A stretch of 56,884 nucleotides of DNA. It comes from Betaproteobacteria bacterium UBA5582. GTDB taxonomy: Bacteria > Pseudomonadota > Gammaproteobacteria > Burkholderiales > Rhodocyclaceae. The stretch's first letter is position 1, and each line of letters begins with the position of its first letter. Shown here one piece after another: positions 44,336-52,187 of this stretch. The DNA is taken from NCBI GenBank assembly GCA_002425245.1, contig DILW01000048.1, positions 1-56,884 on the forward strand, written 5' to 3'. The notes beneath the pieces are model-generated. The model had not been told where the DNA came from, did not search any database, and saw only the letters and a list, made by a program, of their open reading frames with translations. The position numbers and the translations under genes were made by a program.

Positions 44336-44776
44336 ATGCCCAAGAGATTGATTCGTGACGTGCTGGCCGGTCGCGTGCTGGTTACCACTACCCCTGAAAC
44401 GACTGTCCGCGCTGCCAGCAAGTTGATGGCCGAGAAGCGCATCGGCGCTCTGTTGGTCCTCGATGGTGGCGCCATCGCCGGTATCTTTACCGAGCGCGAT
44501 GCCCTGAACAAGGTTCTGGCTGGCGACCTGGATCCGGATAGCACCCCGCTGTCGGCCGTGATGGTTGCCGATCCGCTGACCATCCGTGAGGACAAGCCCC
44601 TGTCGCATGCCCTGCTCATGATGGCTGACGGCGGCTTCCGCCATGTGCCGGTGATCGATGCCAGCGGTCGGGCAATCGGCATGGTGTCGGCACGCGATGC
44701 CCTGGGCCGCGACATGGTCGAGCTTGAAGATGACATGCGCCGCATGGAGGCGCTGGAGTCGTCGATCGGCTACTGA
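44336..44776 (+). CDS. CBS domain-containing protein
   Basis: The 146-residue protein is two tandem CBS domains: VLVTTTPETTVRAASKLMAE and the second with LTIREDKPLSHALLMMADGG and HVPVIDASGRAIGMVSARDAL. CBS pairs bind adenine nucleotides and regulate partner proteins. A good ribosome site (AAGGAG) precedes the ATG, and a –10-like TACAAT lies at 44281–44286. Its stop overlaps the convergent truC gene by seven bases. Confidence 0.92.
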   Translation: MPKRLIRDVLAGRVLVTTTPETTVRAASKLMAEKRIGALLVLDGGAIAGIFTERDALNKVLAGDLDPDSTPLSAVMVADPLTIREDKPLSHALLMMADGGFRHVPVIDASGRAIGMVSARDALGRDMVELEDDMRRMEALESSIGY

Positions 44777-45501
44777 GCCAGGGGCCAGTCGAAACGTTCG
44801 AGCAGGGCGGCGAAGCTGTCGCCCGGCGGGCATTTCAGCTTGATGCTTCGGCCATCCACCGGGTGGCTGAAGCCCAGTTGCGTACACGCCAGCAGCAGCC
44901 GGTCGCAGCCCAGGTTTTCGGCAAAATAGCGGTTGTGCCTGCCTTTGCCGTAAGTGGCGTCACCGATGATCGGGTGGGCGATGTGCTTGAGGTGGCGCCG
45001 CAGCTGGTGCTTGCGGCCGGTCACCGGCTCCAGTTCGAGCAGCGCGTAGCGGCTGACCGGGTAGCGGTCGACCTCGACCGGTAGTTCGATGCTCGCCAGG
45101 CGGCGGAAATGGGTCAGTGCGGCCTGCGCTTCCTGGCTGCTGCGCTCGCCCTGGAATTCGTAATCGTCACGCTGGCGCGTCAGCGGGTGGTCGATGCTGC
45201 CGCTTGCCGGCGGATGGCCGCGAACGACGGCGAGATAGCGTTTGCTGACCTGACCCTCGGCAAACTGCCGACCGAGCAGGCTGGCGATTTCCGAACTCAA
45301 ACCGAACAGCAGGATGCCCGAGGTGCCCCGGTCGAGCCGGTGCGCCGGCCAGACTTTCCGGCCGATCTGGTCGCGCAGGATCTGGATCGCGAAACGCGTT
45401 TCGTGGCGGTCGATCTCTGAGCGGTGGACGAGCAGCTTGGCCGGCTTGTCGATGGCGACGATATGCTCGTCGCGGTAGAGAATGGGCAGGGTTTCAGGCA
45501 A
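44770..45501 (-). CDS. truC: RluA family pseudouridine synthase, TruC-like
   Basis: The protein has VWPAHRLDRGTSGILLFGL with the catalytic aspartate, plus ALLELEPVTGRKHQLRRHLK and HPIIGDATYGKGRHN. TruC modifies U65 in certain tRNAs. I place the start at TTG 45501 (SLPETLPILYRDEHIVAIDKP), which overlaps the stop of the upstream CitE-like gene by eight bases. An ATG at 45552 would overlap it by 59. Neither has a clear ribosome site. It is the last gene of an mdh–citE-like–truC group. Confidence 0.85.
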   Translation of the reverse strand: MPETLPILYRDEHIVAIDKPAKLLVHRSEIDRHETRFAIQILRDQIGRKVWPAHRLDRGTSGILLFGLSSEIASLLGRQFAEGQVSKRYLAVVRGHPPASGSIDHPLTRQRDDYEFQGERSSQEAQAALTHFRRLASIELPVEVDRYPVSRYALLELEPVTGRKHQLRRHLKHIAHPIIGDATYGKGRHNRYFAENLGCDRLLLACTQLGFSHPVDGRSIKLKCPPGDSFAALLERFDWPLAQ

Positions 45502-46477
45502 AGAAACGCTGCTTCGCTGCGTCGGGAAGGTCCATGCCGGTGACGTGGGCACGGTCGAGCAACTCCCAGTAATAGCGGTAGGAGGCGCGGTCGTGCAGCT
45601 TGCCGGCGTGCTGGATCGGTCCCCAGTCCTTGTCCTGGGCGGCGATCAGGATTTCGCTGGCGGCCTGGACTTCGGAAAAATCCGGGCGCATGGCTTCGAC
45701 GATGGGCTGGATCTGGTTGGGGTGGATGCTCCACATGCGCAGGTAGCCGAATTCGCGGCGGGCGCGCAGCGCGTCGTTGCGGATGTATTCAATGTCCTTG
45801 AGTTCGGTGGTCACGTTGTGCGACGGCACCACGCCGCAGGCCAGCGCGGCGGCGCTGATTTCGCATTTGGCGCGGGCGACCAGCGGATGGTCGAACTGGC
45901 CGGGGCTCTTCATGGCGCTGCCGGGAATCGCGCCGTGGTGACCGGAAACGAAGTCCATCAGGCCGAAGTCGAGCGATTCGACACCGGGCAGGGCAGCGAT
46001 CTGCCAGACTTCGCGCAGGGCGCCGTGAGTTTCGATCAGGACGTGAACGGGAATCGGCTGGGCGATGCCGCCGCCCTGCTCGATCTCGCGCAGGGCGGCG
46101 ATCTGCGTCTGCACATCGGCAGCGCTGCAGGGCTTAGGCAGGGTGATGAAGGGCAGGCGACGGCCGGCGATGCCGACCAGGATTTCCAGGTCCTGGCGCC
46201 AGTGGGCGTGGGTCACGTCGTGAATGCGGGCGCCGACCCGATTGAAGCGGTTGTCGTCGGACATGATCAGCGCTGCGGCCATTTCGGCGTGCTCGCGCTC
46301 GGCGCCGGCATGGGCGCCGTCCTCGCAGTCGCAGGTGATATCGAAGATCGGCCCGAGTTCCAGCTGCAGTTGCAGCGCCTTCTTCATCAGCTTTTCCGAA
46401 CCGGCGTAGTGGTCTACGGCGGGCAGGATGGGGAAGGGCTTTTCACCCGCGAACAGGACGTGCTTGGGATGGCGCAT
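45494..46477 (-). CDS. HpcH/HpaI aldolase – citrate lyase beta-like (CoA ester lyase) protein
   Basis: The 327-residue protein belongs to the CitE-like family: FPILPAVDHYAGSEKLMKK at the start, metal site segment TCDCEDGAHAGAE and LDFGLMDFVSGHHGAIPGSA. Characterised relatives are malyl-CoA, beta-methylmalyl-CoA or citramalyl-CoA lyases. Placement right after mdh fits malate/malyl-CoA chemistry, but the substrate is not certain. A terminator hairpin separates it from mdh. Confidence 0.85.
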   Translation of the reverse strand: MRHPKHVLFAGEKPFPILPAVDHYAGSEKLMKKALQLQLELGPIFDITCDCEDGAHAGAEREHAEMAAALIMSDDNRFNRVGARIHDVTHAHWRQDLEILVGIAGRRLPFITLPKPCSAADVQTQIAALREIEQGGGIAQPIPVHVLIETHGALREVWQIAALPGVESLDFGLMDFVSGHHGAIPGSAMKSPGQFDHPLVARAKCEISAAALACGVVPSHNVTTELKDIEYIRNDALRARREFGYLRMWSIHPNQIQPIVEAMRPDFSEVQAASEILIAAQDKDWGPIQHAGKLHDRASYRYYWELLDRAHVTGMDLPDAAKQRFFA

Positions 46478-46497
46478 GGAATATCGTCGGACAAATG

Positions 46498-46530
46498 AAA
46501 AAAGGCCGCGGTATTTTACCGCGGCCTTTC
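46498..46530 (-). terminator. Rho-independent terminator after mdh
   Basis: AAAGGCCGCGGTA and TACCGCGGCCTTT pair around a short ATTT-type loop. On the minus strand it is followed by TTTTTCATTT. It lies 17 bp after the mdh stop and would stop or reduce read-through into the CitE-like gene. Confidence 0.88.
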
Positions 46531-46546
46531 CGGGTGCTGAAAAGGA

Positions 46547-47539
46547 TTACAGCATGCTGGCGACGGCAGCGCGCTCGTCTTCCAGTTCCTTCAGGGTGAT
46601 GGCGATCTTGCTCTTGGCGTAGTCGTCGATCTCCAGGCCCTTGATCAGGGTGAAGGTACCGTTCTTGCATTCGCACGGGAAGCCGAAGACCAGGCCTTCC
46701 GGGATGCCGTAGCCGTTGTCGGCCGGTGCCGGGATACCCATCGTGACCCACTCGGTCGAGCCGAGGTGCCAGTCGCGGATGTGGTCGATGGCGGCGTTGG
46801 CAGCCGAAGCAGCGGACGACAGGCCGCGGGCGTCGATGATGGCGGCGCCGCGCTTGCCGACGGTCGGCAGGAAGACGTCGTTGTTCCAGGCGGCGTCATT
46901 GATGATGTTCTTGACGCTGTCGCCGTTGGAGGTGACGAAACGGTAGTCGGCGTACATCGACGGCGAGTGGTTGCCCCAGACGACCAGTTGCTTGAGCGAG
47001 GAGACCGGACGGCCGGACTTCTGGGCCAGCTGGGTCAGCGCACGGTTGTGGTCGAGGCGCAGCATGCCGTGGTAGTTGTTCGGGTTGGTGCGGCCAACCT
47101 TGATCGCGGCAGAGCGGGCGATGTAGGCGTTGGTGTTGCAGGGGTTGCCGACGACCAGGACCTTGACGTCTTCCTTGGCGTTTTCAGCGATGGCCTTGCC
47201 CTGAACCGTGAAGATCGCGCCGTTGGCGGTCAGCAGGTCGGCACGTTCCATGCCGGGGCCGCGCGGACGGGCACCGACCAGCAGGCAGACGTCGGCGTCC
47301 TTGAAGGCGACGTTCGGGTCGTCGGTGGCGACCATGCCGGCGAGCAGCGGGAAGGCGCAGTCGTCGAGTTCCATCATCACGCCCTGCACGGCCTTCTGGG
47401 CTTGCGGCAGGTCGAGCAGTTGCAGGATGACCGGCTGATCCTTGCCGAGCATTTCGCCCGAGGCAATACGGAACAGCAGGCTATAACCGATCTGGCCGGC
47501 GGCGCCGGTGACGGCAACGCGCATGGGGGCTTTGGACAT
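46547..47539 (-). CDS. mdh: Malate dehydrogenase
   Basis: This NAD-dependent TCA-cycle enzyme interconverts malate and oxaloacetate. The 330-residue protein has the Rossmann start RVAVTGAAGQIGYSLLFRIA, the substrate loop LVGARPRGPGMERADLL, NP in VVGNPCNTNAYI and active His in VWGNHSPSMYADYR. It is the type-2 bacterial MDH common in beta-proteobacteria. Its promoter (47638–47666) has a perfect –35 and a shared palindrome just upstream. It is divergent from the GntR gene. Confidence 0.97.
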   Translation of the reverse strand: MSKAPMRVAVTGAAGQIGYSLLFRIASGEMLGKDQPVILQLLDLPQAQKAVQGVMMELDDCAFPLLAGMVATDDPNVAFKDADVCLLVGARPRGPGMERADLLTANGAIFTVQGKAIAENAKEDVKVLVVGNPCNTNAYIARSAAIKVGRTNPNNYHGMLRLDHNRALTQLAQKSGRPVSSLKQLVVWGNHSPSMYADYRFVTSNGDSVKNIINDAAWNNDVFLPTVGKRGAAIIDARGLSSAASAANAAIDHIRDWHLGSTEWVTMGIPAPADNGYGIPEGLVFGFPCECKNGTFTLIKGLEIDDYAKSKIAITLKELEDERAAVASML

Positions 47540-47637
47540 GAGTCGCTCCTGGTCTTGAGTAGCTTGGTTAAATTGTGTTTGCGCATCCAGTTGCCGAATT
47601 TTTCTGAGCTTGCGTTGGGTCGGCAGTGGAAGCGAGG

Positions 47638-47666
47638 ATGTTAGAAGTTCGGCGTGGCGCTGTCAA
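47638..47666 (-). promoter_or_regulatory. Predicted promoter of mdh
   Basis: On the minus strand TTGACA (47666–47661) is followed by a 17-bp spacer and TAACAT (47643–47638). The shared palindrome at 47677–47690 begins ten bases upstream of the –35. Confidence 0.65.
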
Positions 47667-47676
47667 TTCATCATGT

Positions 47677-47690
47677 GTCTTATATAAGAC
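47677..47690. promoter_or_regulatory. Perfect palindromic operator between mdh and gntR
   Basis: GTCTTATATAAGAC, identical to the site before aceA; here the palindrome extends one base each side (TGTC...GACA, 16 bp). It lies 46 bp before the gntR ATG and upstream of the mdh –35, a position suited to controlling both genes. It is the expected site for autoregulation by the adjacent GntR protein. Confidence 0.82.
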
Positions 47691-47736
47691 AACTTTTCGT
47701 GGACGCTGCACCGGAATTGTGCTGAAATTCCAGGCC

Positions 47737-48492
47737 ATGAACCGAGAAGCAAACCGTCCTGCAGCGCGCTCCGCGGCGCCCACGTTCAGTCCGCTCTACC
47801 GGCAGATCAAGGATTTCCTGATTGCCAGTCTGGAGCAGGGCGAGTGGGGGCCGGGTGATGCAATCCCGAGCGAGGGTGAACTGGCGCAGCGTTTCAATGT
47901 CAGTCAGGGAACCGTGCGCAAGGCCATAGACGAAATGGCTGCCGAGAATCTGCTGGTTCGCCGTCAGGGTAAAGGGACCTTCGTTTCAACGCATAGCGAT
48001 CCGCGCTCCTTCTACCGTTTCCTGCGTCTGTTGCCGGACGACGGTGTTGCTGTCCAGTCGGTCAGTAATCCTTTCCTGTGCGAGACGGTGCCGGCATCAC
48101 CCGAGGTGGCGGGGGTGCTTGGTTTGCAGCCCGCTGACCCGGTAATACATGTAAAGCGTTTGTTGAGCTTTTCGGGGCAAACCGTTGTTTTTGATCAGAT
48201 TTACTTGCTTGCTGAGCTCTTTTCGGGTTTGACGCTCGAAGCGCTCCGGGCTGGCGAACGTTCCCTCTATAGTCTCTTTGAGAGCGATTTCGGTGTCCGC
48301 ATGATCAATGCGGAGGAGCATTTGCGCGCGGTGGCGGCGGATGCCGAGAGTGCCGGTCATCTCGGGGTGGCGGTTGGTGCTCCCTTGCTCCTGGTTGAGC
48401 GGACTGCTTACACCTACGGTAACAAGCCGGTCGAGTGGCGGCGCGGACTGTACTGCACGGAGAAGCATTACTACCGCAATGACCTTGGCTGA
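47737..48492 (+). CDS. GntR family transcriptional regulator (HutC/UTRA type)
   Basis: The 251-residue protein has a GntR winged helix (about residues 18–85: PLYRQIKDFLIASLEQGEW and PSEGELAQRFNVSQGTVRKA) and a C-terminal UTRA ligand domain (about 100–245, ending YRNDLG). The start MNREANRP at 47737 is favoured; an open frame further upstream would run across the operator. It lies between mdh and sdhC, a place such regulators hold in several beta-proteobacteria. It is the best candidate to bind the GTCTTATATAAGAC sites. The effector is unknown; a TCA-cycle intermediate is likely by context. Confidence 0.9.
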   Translation: MNREANRPAARSAAPTFSPLYRQIKDFLIASLEQGEWGPGDAIPSEGELAQRFNVSQGTVRKAIDEMAAENLLVRRQGKGTFVSTHSDPRSFYRFLRLLPDDGVAVQSVSNPFLCETVPASPEVAGVLGLQPADPVIHVKRLLSFSGQTVVFDQIYLLAELFSGLTLEALRAGERSLYSLFESDFGVRMINAEEHLRAVAADAESAGHLGVAVGAPLLLVERTAYTYGNKPVEWRRGLYCTEKHYYRNDLG

Positions 48493-48553
48493 CCGAGGGC
48501 TTTGTCGAGTCGCGAAAGCGTTACTTGGCGCGCCTTCCGGGGCTTTTTAACTG

Positions 48554-48559
48554 TATAAT
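48554..48559 (+). promoter_or_regulatory. Consensus –10 element upstream of sdhC
   Basis: TATAAT, preceded by TG, lies 55 bp before the sdhC ATG in the 121-bp gap after gntR. The –35 is weak (TTACTT, 48531–48536, 17 bp away). No copy of the GTCTTATATAAGAC palindrome is seen here. Confidence 0.5.
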
Positions 48560-48613
48560 TATGGTTCTTTTCAAACCACGTACAAGCGGATAATCCGCAC
48601 TCTAACGCGAGGG

Positions 48614-49003
48614 ATGATGTCCATGGCAGAGATGTCCATCAAGAAAAAACGTCCAAAAAACTTGGACTTGACAACTATCAGGCTACCGTTGCCTGGCAAG
48701 GTTTCAATCCTGCACCGCGTCAGCGGCGCCGGCTTGTTTCTCTGCCTCCCGGTAATCGTCTGGCTGTTCGGTGCCAGCTTCGAGTCGCCTGAGATGTTTT
48801 CCGCGGTTGCCAGCTTCTGGCTGGTTAAAGTGGTCATCGCTGGCCTGATCTGGGCTTTCGTTCATCACTTCTGTGCCGGTATCCGCTTCCTGTTGCTTGA
48901 TCTGCACGTCGGCATCGAGAAGGAAGCTGCCCGCAAGTCGGCGGCGGTCGTGTTTGCTGTCAGCATTCCGCTGACCTTGGTCCTGTGGGGGGTTCTGCTG
49001 TGA
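48614..49003 (+). CDS. sdhC: Succinate dehydrogenase cytochrome b556 subunit
   Basis: This 129-residue membrane anchor has three helices, the quinone-site segment KVSILHRVSGAGLFL and the haem-ligand region FVHHFCAGIRFLLLDLHVG. SdhC with SdhD holds haem b and the ubiquinone site of complex II. ATG 48614 or 48623 (MAEMSIKK) could be used. The stop overlaps the GTG start of sdhD, so the operon sdhCDAB–sdhE is translationally linked. Confidence 0.95.
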   Translation: MMSMAEMSIKKKRPKNLDLTTIRLPLPGKVSILHRVSGAGLFLCLPVIVWLFGASFESPEMFSAVASFWLVKVVIAGLIWAFVHHFCAGIRFLLLDLHVGIEKEAARKSAAVVFAVSIPLTLVLWGVLL

Positions 49004-49347
49004 TCAATCGTATTGTTGTTGGCGCGCATTACGGCCTCAAGGACTGGATCGCCCAGCGTGCCACCGCCGTCATCATGGCGCTGTACACGGCGGTGATGGT
49101 GGCTGTCCTGCTTGTCGTCCAGCCTTCGGGCTTTGAGGCCTGGAAATCGATTTTCGCGATCGGTGTGATCAAGTTCCTGACCTTCCTGTTTTTTGTCAGC
49201 CTGTTCTATCACGCCTGGATCGGCATGCGTGACCTGTGGATGGATTACGTCAAGCCGACCGGCATTCGCCTGTCGCTGCATGTGCTGACTGTCGCCCTGC
49301 TGGTGGGTTACACCGCCTGGGTCGCCGCGATTCTCTGGAGGCTGTAA
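49000..49347 (+). CDS. sdhD: Succinate dehydrogenase membrane anchor subunit
   Basis: The 115-residue protein has three helices and the SdhD segments DWIAQRATAVIMALY and FYHAWIGMRDLWMDYVKP, with the haem-ligand histidine. It starts with GTG at 49000 (VINRIVVGAHYG), overlapping the sdhC stop. An in-frame ATG 15 bp upstream is disfavoured because of spacing and homology. Confidence 0.94.
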   Translation: MINRIVVGAHYGLKDWIAQRATAVIMALYTAVMVAVLLVVQPSGFEAWKSIFAIGVIKFLTFLFFVSLFYHAWIGMRDLWMDYVKPTGIRLSLHVLTVALLVGYTAWVAAILWRL

Positions 49348-49349
49348 GC

Positions 49350-51134
49350 GTGAGTATTCCTGTTCTGAAGTTTGATGCGGTCATCGTCGGTGCTGGTGGC
49401 GCCGGCCTGCGTTCCGCGATCCAGTTGTCCGAAGCCGGCCTGAAGACGGCTGTTCTGTCCAAGGTCTTCCCGACTCGTTCGCATACCGTTGCCGCCCAGG
49501 GTGGCGTCGCCGCTTCGCTCGGTAACTCCGAGGAAGATCACTGGCATTGGCACATGTACGATACCGTCAAGGGCTCCGACTGGCTCGGCGACCAGGATGC
49601 GATCGAATTCATGGTGCGCAAGGCCAACGAATGCGTCGTTGAGCTCGAACACTACGGCATGCCCTTCGACCGTACCGACGACGGCAAGATTTACCAGCGT
49701 CCGTTCGGCGGCCACATGTCCAACTTCGGCGAAAAGCCGGTGCGCCGCTCCTGTGCTGCTGCCGACCGTACCGGTCACGCCATGCTGCACGCGATGTACC
49801 AGCGCAACGTCAAGGCCAACACCCAGTTCTTCGTCGAATGGATGGCGCTCGACCTGATCCGCGATGCGGAAGGCCATGTCGTCGGTGTTACGGCAATGGA
49901 AATGGAAACCGGTCAGGTTGTCATCTTCCACACCCGCGCCACCATCTTCGCGACCGGCGGGGCCGGCCGCATCTATTACTCTTCGACCAATGCCTTCATC
50001 AATACCGGTGACGGCCTGGGTATGGCGGCACGCGCCGGCATCCCGCTCGAAGACATGGAATTCTGGCAATTCCACCCGACCGGCGTTGCCGGTGCCGGCG
50101 TGCTGATCACCGAAGGTGTTCGTGGTGAAGGCGGCATTCTGCGCAACTCCAGCAAGGAACGCTTCATGGAGCGCTATGCGCCGAACGCCAAGGACCTGGC
50201 GTCCCGCGACGTGGTTTCCCGCGCCATGACCACCGAAATCAACGAAGGCCGCGGCTGTGGTGTGAACAAGGACTACGTCCTGCTCGACATCACCCATCTT
50301 GATCCGAACACCATCATGAAGCGTCTGCCGGGGATCCGTGAAATCGGCCTGCAGTTCGCCGGTGTCGATTGCATCAAGGAACCGTTGCCGGTCGTTCCGA
50401 CCTGTCACTACCAGATGGGCGGCATCCCGACGCATTACTCCGGTCGAGTCGTGACCCCGCAGAACGGCGACTTCAATGCCGTCGTCCCGGGCTTCTACGC
50501 CGCCGGTGAATGTGCCTGTGCCTCGGTGCACGGTGCCAACCGCCTTGGTACCAACTCACTGCTCGACCTGCTGGTCTTCGGCAAGTCGGCTGGTGATTCC
50601 GCCGTGGAAGATCTCAAGGCCGGCAAGGCGCATCGCGAACTGCCGAAGGATGCGGCTGAGAAGTCGCTGGCCCGCATCTCGGCCATCGACAACCGCAAGG
50701 GCGGTGCCAACGTGCACGAAACCCGTCTGGCCATGCAGCGCACGATGCAGAATCACGCTGGTGTGTTCCGTTTCGGCGACATGCTCAAGTCCGGTGTCGA
50801 GAAGATCCTCGAAGTCGAGAAAGCTGCCCGCGAGCTCGAGATCAAGGACAAGTCGATGGCCTGGAACACGGCCCGTACCGAAGCCCTCGAGATGGAAAAC
50901 CTGATCGAGGTCGCCAAGGCGACGATGCTCTCCGCCGAAGCCCGCAAGGAATCGCGCGGCGCCCACGTGCGCGACGATGCCCCGGATACCCCGGAATTCC
51001 CGAACGGCCGCAACGACGCCGAATGGCTCAAGCACACGTTGTTCAATCCGGTCGATAACAGCATCTCGTACAAGCCGGTCAACATGCAACCGTTGACTGT
51101 CGAACCCATCGCGCTGAAGACGCGTTCGTACTAA
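49350..51134 (+). CDS. sdhA: Succinate dehydrogenase flavoprotein subunit
   Basis: SdhA oxidises succinate to fumarate with covalent FAD. The 594-residue protein has the FAD-binding start DAVIVGAGGAGLRSAIQLSE, the flavinylation region VFPTRSHTVAAQGGVAASLG and active-site segments HPTGVAGAGVLITEGVRGEG and CHYQMGGIPTHYSG. It begins with GTG at 49350 (MSIPVLKFD), three bases after the sdhD stop, with CTGGAGG upstream. Confidence 0.97.
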   Translation: MSIPVLKFDAVIVGAGGAGLRSAIQLSEAGLKTAVLSKVFPTRSHTVAAQGGVAASLGNSEEDHWHWHMYDTVKGSDWLGDQDAIEFMVRKANECVVELEHYGMPFDRTDDGKIYQRPFGGHMSNFGEKPVRRSCAAADRTGHAMLHAMYQRNVKANTQFFVEWMALDLIRDAEGHVVGVTAMEMETGQVVIFHTRATIFATGGAGRIYYSSTNAFINTGDGLGMAARAGIPLEDMEFWQFHPTGVAGAGVLITEGVRGEGGILRNSSKERFMERYAPNAKDLASRDVVSRAMTTEINEGRGCGVNKDYVLLDITHLDPNTIMKRLPGIREIGLQFAGVDCIKEPLPVVPTCHYQMGGIPTHYSGRVVTPQNGDFNAVVPGFYAAGECACASVHGANRLGTNSLLDLLVFGKSAGDSAVEDLKAGKAHRELPKDAAEKSLARISAIDNRKGGANVHETRLAMQRTMQNHAGVFRFGDMLKSGVEKILEVEKAARELEIKDKSMAWNTARTEALEMENLIEVAKATMLSAEARKESRGAHVRDDAPDTPEFPNGRNDAEWLKHTLFNPVDNSISYKPVNMQPLTVEPIALKTRSY

Positions 51135-51145
51135 CGGAGAAGAAC

Positions 51146-51856
51146 ATGAGCAAACGCATGGTTCAATTCAGCATCTACCGCTACGATCCGGACAAGGACG
51201 ACGCGCCCTACATGCAGGACATCTCGGTTGAGCTTGAGCCGACCGATCGCAAGCTGCTTGATGCCCTGACCAAGCTGAAGGCGAAGGACGACACCCTGTC
51301 CTACCGTCGTTCCTGCCGCGAAGGCGTGTGCGGTTCCGACGCCATGAACATCAACGGCAAGAACGGTCTGGCCTGCCTGACCGACATCGACGAACTGAAG
51401 CAGCCGATCGTGCTGCGTCCGCTGCCCGGCCTGCCGGTCATCCGCGACCTGATCGTCGATATGACCCAGTTCTTCAAGCAGTACCACTCGATCAAGCCTT
51501 ACCTGATCAACAACGATCCCCCGCCGGAACGCGAACGCCTGCAATCGCCGGATGATCGCGAAGAGCTGAACGGTCTCTACGAGTGCATCCTGTGTGCCTG
51601 CTGCTCGACGGCCTGCCCGTCGTTCTGGTGGAATCCGGACAAGTTCGTCGGCCCGGCCGGCCTGCTGGCTGCTTACCGCTTCATCGCCGATACGCGCGAC
51701 CAGGCGACCAACGAGCGCCTCGACAACCTCGAGGACCCGTACCGTCTGTTCCGTTGCCATACCATCATGAACTGTGTTGACGTGTGCCCGAAGGGTCTGA
51801 ACCCGACCAAGGCCATCGGCAAGATCAAGGACATGATGGTCGCCCGCGCCGTCTGA
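51146..51856 (+). CDS. sdhB: Succinate dehydrogenase iron-sulfur subunit
   Basis: The 236-residue protein carries three Fe-S clusters: [2Fe-2S] cysteines in SCREGVCGSDAMNI and GLAC, [4Fe-4S] in CILCACCSTACP and the third set in CHTIMNCVDVCPKG. It passes electrons from SdhA to the quinone site. It overlaps sdhE by one base (TGATG). Confidence 0.97.
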   Translation: MSKRMVQFSIYRYDPDKDDAPYMQDISVELEPTDRKLLDALTKLKAKDDTLSYRRSCREGVCGSDAMNINGKNGLACLTDIDELKQPIVLRPLPGLPVIRDLIVDMTQFFKQYHSIKPYLINNDPPPERERLQSPDDREELNGLYECILCACCSTACPSFWWNPDKFVGPAGLLAAYRFIADTRDQATNERLDNLEDPYRLFRCHTIMNCVDVCPKGLNPTKAIGKIKDMMVARAV

Positions 51857-52122
51857 TGGAACGCCAGGACTACGAACGCCTGCGCTGGCGGTGCATCCGC
51901 CGCGCACTGCTCGAGCTCGACATCACGCTGACGCGTTTCCTTGATGACGGATTCGATCAGTTGAGCGAGGAAGAGCAGGCGGCGTTCGTGGATCTGGTCG
52001 CGCTGGAGGATCACGACCTCTGGTACCTGATCAGCGGCAAGGAAGAATGTAATGAGGATGAGGCACGCTTCGTGCCCGTCGTCGAAAAACTACGTAAGTG
52101 TTCAGTAAGGTTAGCGGGCTAA
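51856..52122 (+). CDS. sdhE: Succinate dehydrogenase assembly factor 2 family protein
   Basis: SdhE promotes covalent flavinylation of SdhA. The 88-residue protein has the RRALLELDITLTRFLDD signature with the conserved Arg-Arg and an acidic C-terminal half. Start ATG 51856 overlaps the sdhB stop. It follows the usual sdhCDAB–sdhE order in beta-proteobacteria. gltA begins 65 bp later, so it may be in the same or a separate transcript. Confidence 0.92.
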   Translation: MERQDYERLRWRCIRRALLELDITLTRFLDDGFDQLSEEEQAAFVDLVALEDHDLWYLISGKEECNEDEARFVPVVEKLRKCSVRLAG

Positions 52123-52187
52123 TTTTGTAACGTTGACCGTATTTTGGCAGCGCAGTGATAACCAACACCTGTAAAGGGAATAAAACC

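Noticed and set aside
47626..47736. N-terminal extension of the GntR protein from ATG 47626
   Set aside because: It would translate the operator and the mdh promoter region and has no homology to GntR proteins, which start close to the winged helix.
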